A DNA stretch of 64,000 nt from Arsenicicoccus dermatophilus (GTDB lineage: Bacteria; Actinomycetota; Actinomycetes; Actinomycetales; Dermatophilaceae): NCBI RefSeq assembly GCF_022568795.1, contig NZ_JAKZHU010000001.1:868001-932000 (forward strand), read 5' to 3'. Both the position numbers and the translations under genes were made by a program. Below the pieces are notes generated by a model, which did not search any database, was not told the DNA's origin, and was given only the letters and a program-made list of their open reading frames with translations. Positions 46,081 through 54,755 of the stretch are shown piece by piece (position 1 is the first letter of the stretch; each line of letters begins with the position of its first letter).

Positions 46081-48342
46081 TCAGCCCCCCTGGGCGGGGC
46101 GGCGGCGGTAACCGACGCGGACCAGACCGACGCCCGCCGCGAGCAGCGCGCCCGCGCCGCCCAGCAGGGTCGCCACGTCGGCACCGGTCTGGGCGAGCTG
46201 CTGACCGGTCGCCGCGCCCTCGCCGCCGGCCTCGCAGGCGATCCCGTCGCTGTCGGCGTCCAGGGAGCCGGTGTAGCGCGGGTCGCCCGACGCGATGTCG
46301 GTGACGCCCTGGGCGGCGTAGTCGGGGCAGGTCATCCCGGTGCCGCCGCCGGCGCTGGCGGTGGCGGCGGACGCGGAGGTGGGCACCACGGTCGGGCTCT
46401 GGGGGGTGGCGGCCGCCGGGACCACGGCGGGCACGGAGGCCGCGGTGCCGGCCGGGCGACCGAGATCGACGGGGCCGTCCTGGGCGTTGCTCTCGCAGGC
46501 GATCCCGTCGCCGTCCTTGTCCAGAGCCGTGCGGTAGTCCGCGTCCTGCTTGCTGATGTCCGTGCGCTTGAGCGCCAGGCAGGAGGAGTACTTGTCGGAC
46601 GCGGGCGGCAGGGCACCGACGCTCGGCGCCGGCGCGGCCGGGAGGGCGGCGGGCAGAGCCTGCACCCGGGCCGGGCGGGCGGTGCCCACGACGAGGGAAG
46701 GAGCGCGGTAGGCGCCGGCGGCCCGCACCGCCGACCGGCCGCCGGTCACGGTCGGCGCGGCCTCGGCCCGGGTGACCGAGGGCACGTCGACGCGGAAGAC
46801 CTCGGCCGCGCTGGATGCCTCGGCCGGGAGAGCGGCGAGGCGTCCCACCAGGGTGCGGAAGGCCTTGCCGAGCGCCGCCCGGTCGCCGCTGACGGGGACC
46901 TGCGGGTCGGCGGCATAGGTGTAGTCGTCGGCCGGTCGCACGCCGGACGACAGCTGCCACACCGTGACCTGGACCGCCTGGAGCACCAGGGCGTCCCGCT
47001 CGCCCACGGGCTGGGCGGGCAGGTCCACCCCGGCGCGGTGCAGCAGGGCTTCCCGGCCGTCGGCGGTGGCGGCCAGACCGGTGAGGGTGGCGACCCGGTC
47101 GCGGATCGCGGACCACTCGGCCGGGTCCGGGACGGCGGACGGCAGGCTGTTGCTGCTCCAGCCCTCGGTGCCGCTGAGGGTCACCGAGGTGGTCGTCGGG
47201 ACGGCGAGGTCGGGCTCCATCGTGAAGCCCGTCGTGTCGCGGGTCCCGTCGCCGTCGGTGTCGAAGGCATAGGGCAGGGCGAGGACGTCGCGGCGCTGCG
47301 GGCCGGTCGTCGGGTCACCGGGCAGGACGACGGCGACGGGCACGGGGGCTGCCGTCTGTCGTGCGGGCTGCAGGGCGGCCGAGGCCGGCGGGAGCGCCGG
47401 CGAGACCGGGCGGCGCGGCGCGGTGGGCGTGGGGCTGGGGGCCGGGGACGCGGTCGCCGTCGGCGGGGTCGTCGGTGCCGCGGTCGGCGCGCCCGCGGTG
47501 GGGGCCGGGGAGGTCGGCGTCGGTGCCGGGGTGGCGCCCGGCGTGGTGGGGGCCGGGGGAGCGGTGGGTGCCGGCGTGGGTGCGGCGATGGGGGTCGCGC
47601 CCGGCGCGGTGGTGGGTGCCGTGGTCGCGCGCGGCGCCGGGGTGCTGCCGGGCAGCGCGGTGCCCAGGGCGGGCACGGCGCGGGTGAGGGGCGCGGTGCC
47701 CGCGACGGGGATCAGACGACCCTCCACCCCGGAGGGGGCGGTGACGACGAGCTCGGGGCCGGCGCTGCCGCCGACCGGCGTGTCGAGCAGGGCGCGGTAG
47801 ACCGCGACGTGCACGGCGGCCAGGGCAGCGAGGTCCATGCCCGTCGGACCGGTGGCGTAGGGACGGGCGGCCGGCTGGACGGGTGCGCCCTGGTGCCAGA
47901 TGGCCACCTGCGCCGCGTCGGCCACGACCCGGTCGAGGAGATCGGCGTCGAGCGCCGCGGCGCCGGGGACCTGTCGGCCGAGGGCCAGCCGTTGGTCGCG
48001 GGACGCGGTGGCCAGGGCGATCCGGGCGGCCCGCGTGCCGGTCGCGGACCGGGTCTGGCGCACCTGCAGGCGGGTGGCCTGCTCGATCTCCGGGGTCAGG
48101 GTGAGCTGGTAGGCCACGGTGTCCCGCGTGCCGTCGCCGTCCGTGTCCAGCTCGAGGGGGGCGGCGAGGGAGGTGAAGGTGCTTCCGGCCCGGTCGAGGC
48201 TCACGGGCAGCGCCGACCGACCGCCCGGGGCGGGGACGGCGGGGTCGCTGGGGGCTGCTGCCCGTGCGGGCGACACGCTCACCAGGGACAGAGCGAGCAG
48301 CGTGCCGGCGGATGCGAGCAGTCGCGGGCTCGTGGAAGACAT
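46081..48342 (-). CDS. Cell-wall-anchored protein with two excalibur domains and an LAXTG sorting signal
   Basis: A 753-residue surface protein. A signal peptide ends near residue 28. Two related modules, at about 60-230 and 355-520, each open with a DTDGDGTRDT loop and contain a helix with (Q)VAIWHQ or VQVTVWQ; a Pro/Thr/Ala linker of about 90 residues separates them. Two excalibur calcium-binding repeats follow (SSCLALKRTD to DKDGDGIACE, and MTCPDYAAQ to DADSDGIACE). The end is a sortase signal: LAQTG at 716-720, a hydrophobic helix and GYRRRPAQGG. LAXTG is the class E sortase motif of actinobacteria. No sortase gene is in the window. ATG at 48342 follows GAAGGA. Confidence 0.82.
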   Translation of the reverse strand: MSSTSPRLLASAGTLLALSLVSVSPARAAAPSDPAVPAPGGRSALPVSLDRAGSTFTSLAAPLELDTDGDGTRDTVAYQLTLTPEIEQATRLQVRQTRSATGTRAARIALATASRDQRLALGRQVPGAAALDADLLDRVVADAAQVAIWHQGAPVQPAARPYATGPTGMDLAALAAVHVAVYRALLDTPVGGSAGPELVVTAPSGVEGRLIPVAGTAPLTRAVPALGTALPGSTPAPRATTAPTTAPGATPIAAPTPAPTAPPAPTTPGATPAPTPTSPAPTAGAPTAAPTTPPTATASPAPSPTPTAPRRPVSPALPPASAALQPARQTAAPVPVAVVLPGDPTTGPQRRDVLALPYAFDTDGDGTRDTTGFTMEPDLAVPTTTSVTLSGTEGWSSNSLPSAVPDPAEWSAIRDRVATLTGLAATADGREALLHRAGVDLPAQPVGERDALVLQAVQVTVWQLSSGVRPADDYTYAADPQVPVSGDRAALGKAFRTLVGRLAALPAEASSAAEVFRVDVPSVTRAEAAPTVTGGRSAVRAAGAYRAPSLVVGTARPARVQALPAALPAAPAPSVGALPPASDKYSSCLALKRTDISKQDADYRTALDKDGDGIACESNAQDGPVDLGRPAGTAASVPAVVPAAATPQSPTVVPTSASAATASAGGGTGMTCPDYAAQGVTDIASGDPRYTGSLDADSDGIACEAGGEGAATGQQLAQTGADVATLLGGAGALLAAGVGLVRVGYRRRPAQGG

Positions 48343-48418
48343 GCAGGTCCTTCAGGTCGTGGGCGTACCCGTCGACCGTATGCGGACCGCCGCAGCGGAC
48401 ACACTCAAAGAGAGATAA

Positions 48419-48874
48419 CTAGCCCGAAAGAGGGGAGGTGTCTGGTGCCGACCCCGGGGTGGCCGGTCCCGGGCCCCGGTGCACCTCGCGCCGGGCGAGC
48501 TCCTCGCGACAGCGCTGCTCGAACCGATCGAGCTCGGCCATCGACGCGCGCAGGTCCTCCAGGCGCTGACGCAGGTCCTCCCGGCGGTCGTCGATCTGGT
48601 CGAGGACGTAGCGCAGCTGGGAGGTCGGGCCCTGCGCCTCGTCATACATCTCGACGATGGTGCGGATCTCCTCGAGGGGGAAGCCCAGTCGCCTGCCCCG
48701 CAGGATCAGCCCGAGCCGGGTGCGCTCGCGGCGGTGGTAGACGCGCTGGGTGCCGCGCCGCTCGGGGGAGAGCAGGCCCAGGTCCTCGTAGTGGCGGACG
48801 GTGCGATGCGTCACCCCGAAGTCGGCCGCGATCTGCGCGATCGACCACTCGTCCGGGGTTGTCATGCCCTGCAT
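48419..48874 (-). CDS. MerR-family transcriptional regulator (LiuR-like)
   Basis: A 151-residue regulator. The N-terminal winged helix-turn-helix is WSIAQIAADFGVTHRTVRHY, followed by EDLGLLSPERRGTQRVYHRR. A coiled-coil dimerisation helix runs from about residue 80 to 130. No cysteine metal site is present, so it is not a metal sensor. It faces an acyl-CoA dehydrogenase gene, the arrangement of LiuR/PsrA-type regulators of branched-chain and fatty-acid breakdown. ATG at 48874 or 48865 may be the start. A palindrome lies directly upstream. Confidence 0.85.
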   Translation of the reverse strand: MQGMTTPDEWSIAQIAADFGVTHRTVRHYEDLGLLSPERRGTQRVYHRRERTRLGLILRGRRLGFPLEEIRTIVEMYDEAQGPTSQLRYVLDQIDDRREDLRQRLEDLRASMAELDRFEQRCREELARREVHRGPGPATPGSAPDTSPLSG

Positions 48875-48879
48875 CGTGC

Positions 48880-48901
48880 TTTACGTTTACGTCAACGTCA
48901 A
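48880..48901. promoter_or_regulatory. Operator-like palindrome between the MerR gene and the acyl-CoA dehydrogenase gene
   Basis: A 22-bp imperfect palindrome; 18 of 22 positions match their own reverse complement. It contains three spaced ACGT cores (starting TTTACGTTTACG), 5 bp upstream of the MerR start and 43 bp upstream of the dehydrogenase start. It is the most AT-rich spot in the area. It resembles the TTTACGT-type sites I remember for LiuR-family regulators. Confidence 0.6.
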
Positions 48902-48944
48902 GCAACCCATCGTCCCCATCAGCCCGTCGAGAGGCAGCGTCGCC

Positions 48945-50135
48945 GTGTTCGAGCTCACCCAGGACCACGAGGACTTCCGTCGCACCGTGCGCGACTTCGC
49001 GGAGGGCGAGATCGCCCCGCACGTCGCCCGGTGGGACCGCGAGCACCACTTCCCCGCCGACCTGATCCCCAGGATGGGCGAGCTCGGCCTCTTCGGCCTG
49101 GTCGTCCCCGAGGAGTTCGGAGGCCACAAGGGCGAGCACAGCGACGGCGAGTTCACCTATCTCTGCCTCGCCATCGAGGAGCTCGGCCGGATCGACCAGT
49201 CCATGGGCATCACCCTCGAGGCCGGCGTCGGCCTGGGCATCAACCCGATCCTCACCTTCGGCACCCAGGAGCAGCGCGAGCGCTGGCTGCCCGACCTCGC
49301 CGCGGGTCGCGCCCTCGCCGGCTTCGGGCTGACCGAGCCGGACGCGGGCTCGGACGCCGGCGGCACCAGGACCCGCGCCGAGCTGGTGGACGGCGAGTGG
49401 GTCGTCGACGGCGCCAAGAGCTTCATCACCAACTCCGGCACCGACATCACCTCGGTCGTCACCGTCACCGCCCGCACCGGCACCCGCGAGGACGGCAAGG
49501 CCGAGATCAGCGCCATCATGATCCCCAGCGGCACCCCCGGCTTCGACGTGGCCCCGCCGTACGACAAGCTCGGGTGGAACATCTCCGACACCCACGGACT
49601 GTCCTTCACCGACGTGCACGTCCCCGAGGCCAACCTGCTCGGCACCCGCGGCAAGGGCTACGGCCAGTTCCTGGCCACCCTCGACGACGGTCGGGTGGCC
49701 ATCGCCGCCCTCGCCGTCGGCTGCATCGCGCGCATGCTGGAGGAATCGGTCGCCTACGCCAGGACGCGGCTGACCTTCGGCCGGCCGATCGGGGTCAACC
49801 AGGGCGTCTCCTTCCAGCTCGCCGACATGGCCGTGATGCTGGAGAACGCCCGCAACCTGACCTACAAGGCGGCCTGGCTCAAGGACGAGCTCGACGCCGG
49901 GCGCCGCAGCCTGCAGGAGTTCAAGCAGGCCGCGGCCATCGCCAAGCTGTACACCTCCGAGGCGGCCGTGACCTCCACCCGGATGGCCACGCAGATCTTC
50001 GGCGGCAACGGCTTCATGGAGGAGTACCCCGTGGCGCGGTTCTACCGCGACGCCAAGATCCTGGAGATCGGCGAGGGCACCTCCGAGGTGCAGCGGATGC
50101 TCATCGGCCGCGGCCTGGGCCTGCCCACCACCTGA
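48945..50135 (+). CDS. Acyl-CoA dehydrogenase
   Basis: FAD-dependent alpha,beta-dehydrogenation of an acyl-CoA, with electrons passed to ETF. The 396-residue protein has the signatures GFGLTEPDAGSDAGG and QIFGGNGFMEEYPVARFYRDAK, with the ILEIGEGTSEVQRMLI end. The catalytic Glu position is not certain by eye, so isovaleryl- versus other acyl-CoA specificity is open. Start: GTG at 48945 with GAGAGG 10 nt upstream; the longer frame runs back through the operator. With a carboxyltransferase next, leucine or related branched-chain breakdown is plausible. Confidence 0.9.
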   Translation: MFELTQDHEDFRRTVRDFAEGEIAPHVARWDREHHFPADLIPRMGELGLFGLVVPEEFGGHKGEHSDGEFTYLCLAIEELGRIDQSMGITLEAGVGLGINPILTFGTQEQRERWLPDLAAGRALAGFGLTEPDAGSDAGGTRTRAELVDGEWVVDGAKSFITNSGTDITSVVTVTARTGTREDGKAEISAIMIPSGTPGFDVAPPYDKLGWNISDTHGLSFTDVHVPEANLLGTRGKGYGQFLATLDDGRVAIAALAVGCIARMLEESVAYARTRLTFGRPIGVNQGVSFQLADMAVMLENARNLTYKAAWLKDELDAGRRSLQEFKQAAAIAKLYTSEAAVTSTRMATQIFGGNGFMEEYPVARFYRDAKILEIGEGTSEVQRMLIGRGLGLPTT

Positions 50136-50146
50136 GGCCAACCCCG

Positions 50147-50189
50147 GGTGGTCGGGCCCGGTCAGGCGTCGTCGCCCGGCCCGACCACC
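50147..50189 (+). terminator. Terminator-like hairpin after the acyl-CoA dehydrogenase
   Basis: Arms GGTGGTCGGGCC / GGCCCGACCACC with a 19-nt loop. It may only attenuate transcription into the carboxyltransferase gene, 105 bp downstream. Confidence 0.5.
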
Positions 50190-50294
50190 GCGCGGGGGCA
50201 CGGTGGCGCGTCTGCCCGTGGCACGCCAGCATGTCGTCATACCCCTGATCGCACCCGTCGGTCGCACCGTCGACCGCACCCGAAGGGACACCTG

Positions 50295-51845
50295 ATGGCT
50301 CACCAGCCGGATCCCAAGGTTGCCGACGTCCGCGCGCGCCTCGCCGCCGCCCACGCCGCCTCCGCCACCCCGCCCGCCAAGGCCGCCGACAAGCTCGCCG
50401 CCCAGGGCAAGCTCTACGTCCGCGACCGGGTCGCGCTGCTCTTCGACGAGGGGAGCTTCGTCGAGGACGGGCGCTATGCCAACGCGACGGCGAGCGGGTT
50501 GCCCGCCGACGGGGTCGTGACCGGGCGCGGTCTGGTCCAGGGACGGCCCGCGATCGTGGTCGCCAACGACCCCACGGTCAAAGCCGGCTCGTGGGGCGCC
50601 CGCACGGTCGAAAAGATCGTCCGCGCCACCGAGACGGCCCTGCGCGAGGAGCTGCCGGTGTTCTGGTTCGTGGACTCCGCGGGGGCCCGGATCACCGACC
50701 AGGTCGAGATGTTCCCGGGCCGCCGGGGCGCGGGCAGGATCTTCCACAACCAGGTCGCGCTGTCCGGCAAGGTGCCTCAGATCTGCTGCCTCTTCGGGCC
50801 GTCCGCGGCCGGCGGGGCCTACATCCCCAGCTTCACCGACATCGTGATCATGGTCGACGGCAATGCCTCCATGTATCTCGGGTCCCCGCGCATGGCCGAG
50901 ATGGTCGTGGGGGAGAAGGTCTCCCTCGAGGACCTCGGCGGGGCCCGCATGCACTGCACGGTGTCCGGCGTCGGAGACCTGCTCGCCCACGACGACGAGG
51001 AGGCCATCGAGCTGGCGCGGGAGTACTTCTCCTACATGCCGCTCTCCTGGCGCTCGCCCACCCCGGTCTTCGACGCGGAGGAGCCCGCCCAGCCGCTGAC
51101 CCGGGCGGACATCCCCGAGGTCGAGTCGGTGCCTTTCGACATCCACGAGGTCATCGACCGGCTCGTCGACGACGAGCAGTTCTTCGAGGTCAAGCCCACC
51201 TTCGCGGCAGAGCTCGTGGTGGGCTACGGCCGGGTGGCCGGCCAGACCGTGGGATTCGTCGCCAACAACTCCGCGGTCAAGGGTGGCGTGCTGTTCAGCG
51301 ACTCCGCGGACAAGGCCGCGCGGTTCATCACCACCTGCGACGCCTACTCCATCCCGATCGTCTACCTCGCCGACGTGCCCGGATTCATGATCGGCTCCGA
51401 GGTGGAGCGCGGCGGGATCATCCGCCACGGCGCCAAGATGGTGTATGCCGTGTCCGCGGCCACCGTCCCCCAGCTGTGCGTCGTCGTCCGCAAGGCCTAC
51501 GGCGCGGGGTTGTACGCCATGGGTGGCCCGGGTTTCGCCCCCGACGCGACGATCGCCCTGCCCACCGCCCGGATCGGGGTGATGGGCCCCGAGGCCGCGG
51601 TCAACGCGGTCTACGCCAACAAGATCGCCGAGATCCCCGAGGGTGCCGACCGCGACGCCTTCGTGCGAGCGCGACGCGAGGAGTACGAGAAGGACATCGA
51701 CCTCGAGCGCCTGGCGGCGGACCTGGTGATCGACGACATCTGCGAGCCCGAGGACCTGCGGGCCCAGATCATCCACCGGCTCGGCTACGCCTCGGGGCGC
51801 TCGCGCTACTTCACCTCACGACACACCGGGATCTCCCCGGTCTGA
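50295..51845 (+). CDS. Acyl-CoA carboxylase beta subunit (carboxyltransferase, MCC/AccD1-like)
   Basis: Transfers the carboxyl group from biotin to an acyl-CoA. The 516 residues span both carboxyltransferase halves: FVDSAGARITDQVEMFPGRRG and GPSAAGGAYIPSF in the first, DVPGFMIGSEVERGGIIRHGAK and GAGLYAMGGPGFAPD in the second. The oxyanion glycine pairs look intact. It differs clearly from the accD5-like beta subunit at 60 kb. Beside an acyl-CoA dehydrogenase and a LiuR-like regulator, a methylcrotonyl-CoA or similar role is the best guess. It has no alpha subunit of its own here, so it may share accA3. Confidence 0.87.
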   Translation: MAHQPDPKVADVRARLAAAHAASATPPAKAADKLAAQGKLYVRDRVALLFDEGSFVEDGRYANATASGLPADGVVTGRGLVQGRPAIVVANDPTVKAGSWGARTVEKIVRATETALREELPVFWFVDSAGARITDQVEMFPGRRGAGRIFHNQVALSGKVPQICCLFGPSAAGGAYIPSFTDIVIMVDGNASMYLGSPRMAEMVVGEKVSLEDLGGARMHCTVSGVGDLLAHDDEEAIELAREYFSYMPLSWRSPTPVFDAEEPAQPLTRADIPEVESVPFDIHEVIDRLVDDEQFFEVKPTFAAELVVGYGRVAGQTVGFVANNSAVKGGVLFSDSADKAARFITTCDAYSIPIVYLADVPGFMIGSEVERGGIIRHGAKMVYAVSAATVPQLCVVVRKAYGAGLYAMGGPGFAPDATIALPTARIGVMGPEAAVNAVYANKIAEIPEGADRDAFVRARREEYEKDIDLERLAADLVIDDICEPEDLRAQIIHRLGYASGRSRYFTSRHTGISPV

Positions 51846-51869
51846 CCGGCGGCGACCGCCTCCACGCCA

Positions 51870-51904
51870 CGGCGGCCGCGCACCCGTCGGGTGCGCGGCC
51901 GCCG
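51870..51904. terminator. Terminator hairpin 1 between convergent genes
   Basis: A perfect 16-bp inverted repeat (CGGCGGCCGCGCACCC and its complement) with a 3-nt loop, 24 bp after the carboxyltransferase stop. Confidence 0.75.
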
Positions 51905-51940
51905 TCTCTGCTCGGGCTGCTGTCCGCTGCCGTCGACGGG

Positions 51941-51974
51941 CGAGCGCCCCGGACCGTGAGGTCCGGGGCGCTCG
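51941..51974. terminator. Terminator hairpin 2 between convergent genes
   Basis: A perfect 14-bp inverted repeat (CGAGCGCCCCGGAC and its complement) with a 6-nt loop, 28 bp past the M4 protease stop on the minus strand. With the previous hairpin it insulates the two converging transcripts. Confidence 0.75.
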
Positions 51975-52002
51975 CGTCGAGCGGGGTGCCGTCAGGCTCC
52001 GG

Positions 52003-54219
52003 TCACTGGACCGCGACGTCGTCGAAGACGAAGGAGGTCTGGTTGAGGGAGTCCTCGGTGGCGGTGAACTTCAACGTGACCGTCTTGCCTGCGTACGAGG
52101 ACAGGTCGATGGTCTTCTGGACGTAGCCGGAGGTCTTGTCCAGGTTGGAGTAGCTGGCCACGGTGTAGGCGACCTTGGTGCCGTCGTCGATCAGCTGGAC
52201 CTTGGCGGTGTCGTACTTGGAGTAGTACGAGGTCTCCGCGGTGTCGATGGCCACCCAGTAGGTCAGCTTCGGCGAACCGGCCGGGACCTTGATGGTCTGC
52301 TGCTCGTACTCGGTGCCGCTGGAACCGTTGCCACCGAGCCAGAGCTTCCAGCTGCCGGAGTGCGCCTTGCGACCCGTGTTGTCGGTGATCGGGCCGGACG
52401 AGCCGGTCCAGCCGGACTGGCCGGCCTCGAAGTCACCGTTGGTGACGACGCTGCCGCCGGGCTGCGGCGTGGAGGTCGGCGTCGCGGTCCCGGTGCTGGT
52501 CGGCGTGGCCGTGCCGGTCGGCGACGGCGAGGTCGTCGGGGTCGCGGTGCCGGTGGGGGTCGGGGTCGGGGTGCCGGTGCCGCACTTGGCGGTGCCCGCG
52601 GGCACCGCGATCGCGCTGAACGCGGACTCGACCGACTTGCAGACCTGGCTGTTCTCGCCGTACAGCTCGATGGCCGACTTGATGGCACCCTCACGAGCGG
52701 CCTTGTAGGTGGACGTCGAGGTGAGCTTGGTCGACAGGGTGCGGTACCACACCTTCTCGATGTTCTCGCGGCCGGCGCCGGTCACCGTGGAGCTGTTGCA
52801 GGTCGGGCTGTTGTAGTTGATCCCGTTGATGGTCTTGGCGCCGGAGCCCTCGGAGGCCAGGTAGAACCAGTGGTTGCCCGGGCCGGACGAGTGGTGCGGG
52901 TCGGCGCTGCCCACGCTCGAGGACCAGCAGTCGTAGGAGACGCCGTCCTTGGAGGGCTTGTCCATGTAGCGCAGCGGGGTGCCGTCGCCCCGCAGGTTGA
53001 TCAGCTCGCCCATGTAGTAGTCCGGCTTGTCCTTGGGCAGGTTGGCGTAGAACTCCACCGCGACACCGAAGATGTCCGAGGTGGACTCGTTCAGACCACC
53101 GGCGTCGCCCTCGTAGGCCAGACCGGCGGTGTTCTCGGTGACACCGTGGCTCATCTCGTGGGCGGCGACGTCGATCTCGGTCAGCGGCGCGTTGTTGCCC
53201 TCACCGTCGCCGTAGGTCATCTGGCTGCCGTCCCAGAAGGCGTTGGTGTAGTTGTTGTCGTAGTGGACGCGCGAGCGGGCACCGGTGCCGTTGTCCCAGA
53301 TGCCGTTGCGACCCATCACCTTTTTGTAGTACTCGAAGGTCTTGTCCGCACCGAACTGCGCGTCGACACCGGCGCTCTGACGGTTGGAGTTGGAGCCGTT
53401 GCCCCAGGTGTCGTCCGGGTCGGTGAACGTGGTGCCGTTGATCTTCTGGTTGTTGGCGTCCGTGGTGTAGTTCCCCGTGGTGGGGTTCTTCAGCAGGTAG
53501 CTGCCCCCGGACGAGGTGGTGCTCAGGGTGACGCTGCCGACGAAGACGCCGTTGCCGGAGCCGAAGGCGATCTCGTCGTAGGAGGAGATGGTCGCGCCGG
53601 TGTCCGCGTCGATGTAGGACTTGATGCGCGAGGGGGTCCGGTCGCCGGCGAAGCCGGTGGTCTTGACCTCGTAGGCGAGCTTCTGGGTGCCCTTGTCGTC
53701 GACGTGGATGACCAGGGTGTTGCCGGCCAGGGCGGCCTGGTTGAGCCCGCGCTTCTGCTTGCTGGCGCTGGCCTCGGCCTTGGCGGCGGCCAGACCCTTG
53801 GTCTCGGCGGTCGCCTTGGCGATGGAGGGCTTGGTGCCCACGGTGATCTTGCCGGTGAACATGCCGTCGTGGCCGGTGACCTTGCCCGACTTGTCACGGT
53901 GGACGATCAGGTCGCCACCGACGACCTTGACACCCTTGAAGAAGCGGTCGACGCGGACGTGGGTCGAGCCGTCGGCGTCCTTGACGATGGCCTTGACCTT
54001 GAAGGAGTCGTCGGAGGTGAGGCCGAGAGCCTTGACCATCTCACCGGCGGAGTCCTGCGCGGAGGCCATGGCCGAGGCGCGCGCCGAGGGTGCGAGGAGG
54101 ACGGCCTGGCGGCCGCCGTTGTCGCCACCGGCTGCCGAGGCGCCGGAGGTGAGGGCGATCGGGGTGATGGCCGTGGCGCAGGCGAGGGTGAAGGTCGCTG
54201 CGACGGTGAAACGCTTCAT
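52003..54219 (-). CDS. Secreted M4 (thermolysin-family) metalloprotease with C-terminal accessory domain
   Basis: An exported zinc protease of 738 residues. The signal peptide MKRFTVAATFTLACATAITP runs to about residue 30. Residues 60-215 are an FTP/PepSY propeptide. The catalytic domain has the zinc motif His354-Glu-x2-His358 (AAHEMSHGV) and Glu378 in GGLNESTSD; HHSSGPGNHWFYL carries the active-site histidine. A Pro/Thr/Gly linker near residue 560 leads to a 150-residue beta-rich domain starting VTNGDFEAGQSGW. It is homologous to the end of the S8 protease at 35 kb. Start: ATG at 54219; the longer frame upstream is not convincing. Confidence 0.93.
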   Translation of the reverse strand: MKRFTVAATFTLACATAITPIALTSGASAAGGDNGGRQAVLLAPSARASAMASAQDSAGEMVKALGLTSDDSFKVKAIVKDADGSTHVRVDRFFKGVKVVGGDLIVHRDKSGKVTGHDGMFTGKITVGTKPSIAKATAETKGLAAAKAEASASKQKRGLNQAALAGNTLVIHVDDKGTQKLAYEVKTTGFAGDRTPSRIKSYIDADTGATISSYDEIAFGSGNGVFVGSVTLSTTSSGGSYLLKNPTTGNYTTDANNQKINGTTFTDPDDTWGNGSNSNRQSAGVDAQFGADKTFEYYKKVMGRNGIWDNGTGARSRVHYDNNYTNAFWDGSQMTYGDGEGNNAPLTEIDVAAHEMSHGVTENTAGLAYEGDAGGLNESTSDIFGVAVEFYANLPKDKPDYYMGELINLRGDGTPLRYMDKPSKDGVSYDCWSSSVGSADPHHSSGPGNHWFYLASEGSGAKTINGINYNSPTCNSSTVTGAGRENIEKVWYRTLSTKLTSTSTYKAAREGAIKSAIELYGENSQVCKSVESAFSAIAVPAGTAKCGTGTPTPTPTGTATPTTSPSPTGTATPTSTGTATPTSTPQPGGSVVTNGDFEAGQSGWTGSSGPITDNTGRKAHSGSWKLWLGGNGSSGTEYEQQTIKVPAGSPKLTYWVAIDTAETSYYSKYDTAKVQLIDDGTKVAYTVASYSNLDKTSGYVQKTIDLSSYAGKTVTLKFTATEDSLNQTSFVFDDVAVQ

Positions 54220-54476
54220 CTGGTGCGTCTTTCTCGAGGCCGCCGGCCGATGGGGGGTGCCGACGGGGGGAGGTGCCACAGGGACGAGGCTGGTCGTCGA
54301 ACGCCAGACGTCGGTCCAAGGCTGATTGGACGATCACACCCGTTCGCGGCGGATATGTCCAGACTGTACGTCTGAGTTGCGCCGAACGGGTGATTGACGA
54401 AAGGGGGCGATGCCCAGGTCTCGGACGGCTGACCAGGGGTCCACCCGCCGCCACGGCGCAGGGTGGACCCCCGGGA

Positions 54477-54686
54477 TCACGGGGGGCGGACGTCGTCCTC
54501 GCAGCAGCCGACGTCCGGCACCTGTCCGGTGGCCTCGACGCGCTGCACCAGCGCCTGCCAGGAGGCCCCGACGCCCGCCCCGCGCCGCGAGGCACGCAGC
54601 AGACGGCGTCCTCGCCCGCAGGCAGGTCGACGACCTGCAGGCCGGGGGGTCGGCTCCTCCTGGGGGAAGCCGGCGGTGACCCGCAT
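54477..54686 (-). pseudogene. Small open frame with two compensating frameshifts, function unknown
   Basis: A 69-codon frame downstream of maf. Its ends look coding (MRVTAGFPQEEP, and ASWQALVQRVEATGQVPDVG before CCEDDVRPP). The middle 60 bases have poor third-position GC in this frame but excellent third-position GC one base over, where they read GLQVVDLPAGEDAVCCVPRG. One extra C in the C6 tract near 54640 and one missing base in a later G-run would explain it. It is either a decayed gene, a sequencing error, or a real gene with an altered core. The 257 bp on towards the M4 start contain only that gene's upstream region. Confidence 0.4.
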
Positions 54687-54755
54687 CGCCTCCGACGGGA
54701 GTCGTGGCGCTCCCGCCGTCGCCGCCGACGCCGGGTCAGGGGCGACCTGGGCAGG

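Noticed and set aside
47400-47660. Apparent tandem repeat of GGGTGCCGG/GGCGTGGG-like units
   Set aside because: It is the degenerate coding of the Pro/Thr/Ala linker of the wall protein, not a regular DNA repeat or CRISPR.
45853-49065. A 1070-codon plus-strand open frame antisense to the VWA and wall-protein genes
   Set aside because: It is rich in Arg/Gly/Gln with no domain, and exists because GC-rich coding strands lack stops on the opposite strand. The minus-strand genes have signals and motifs.
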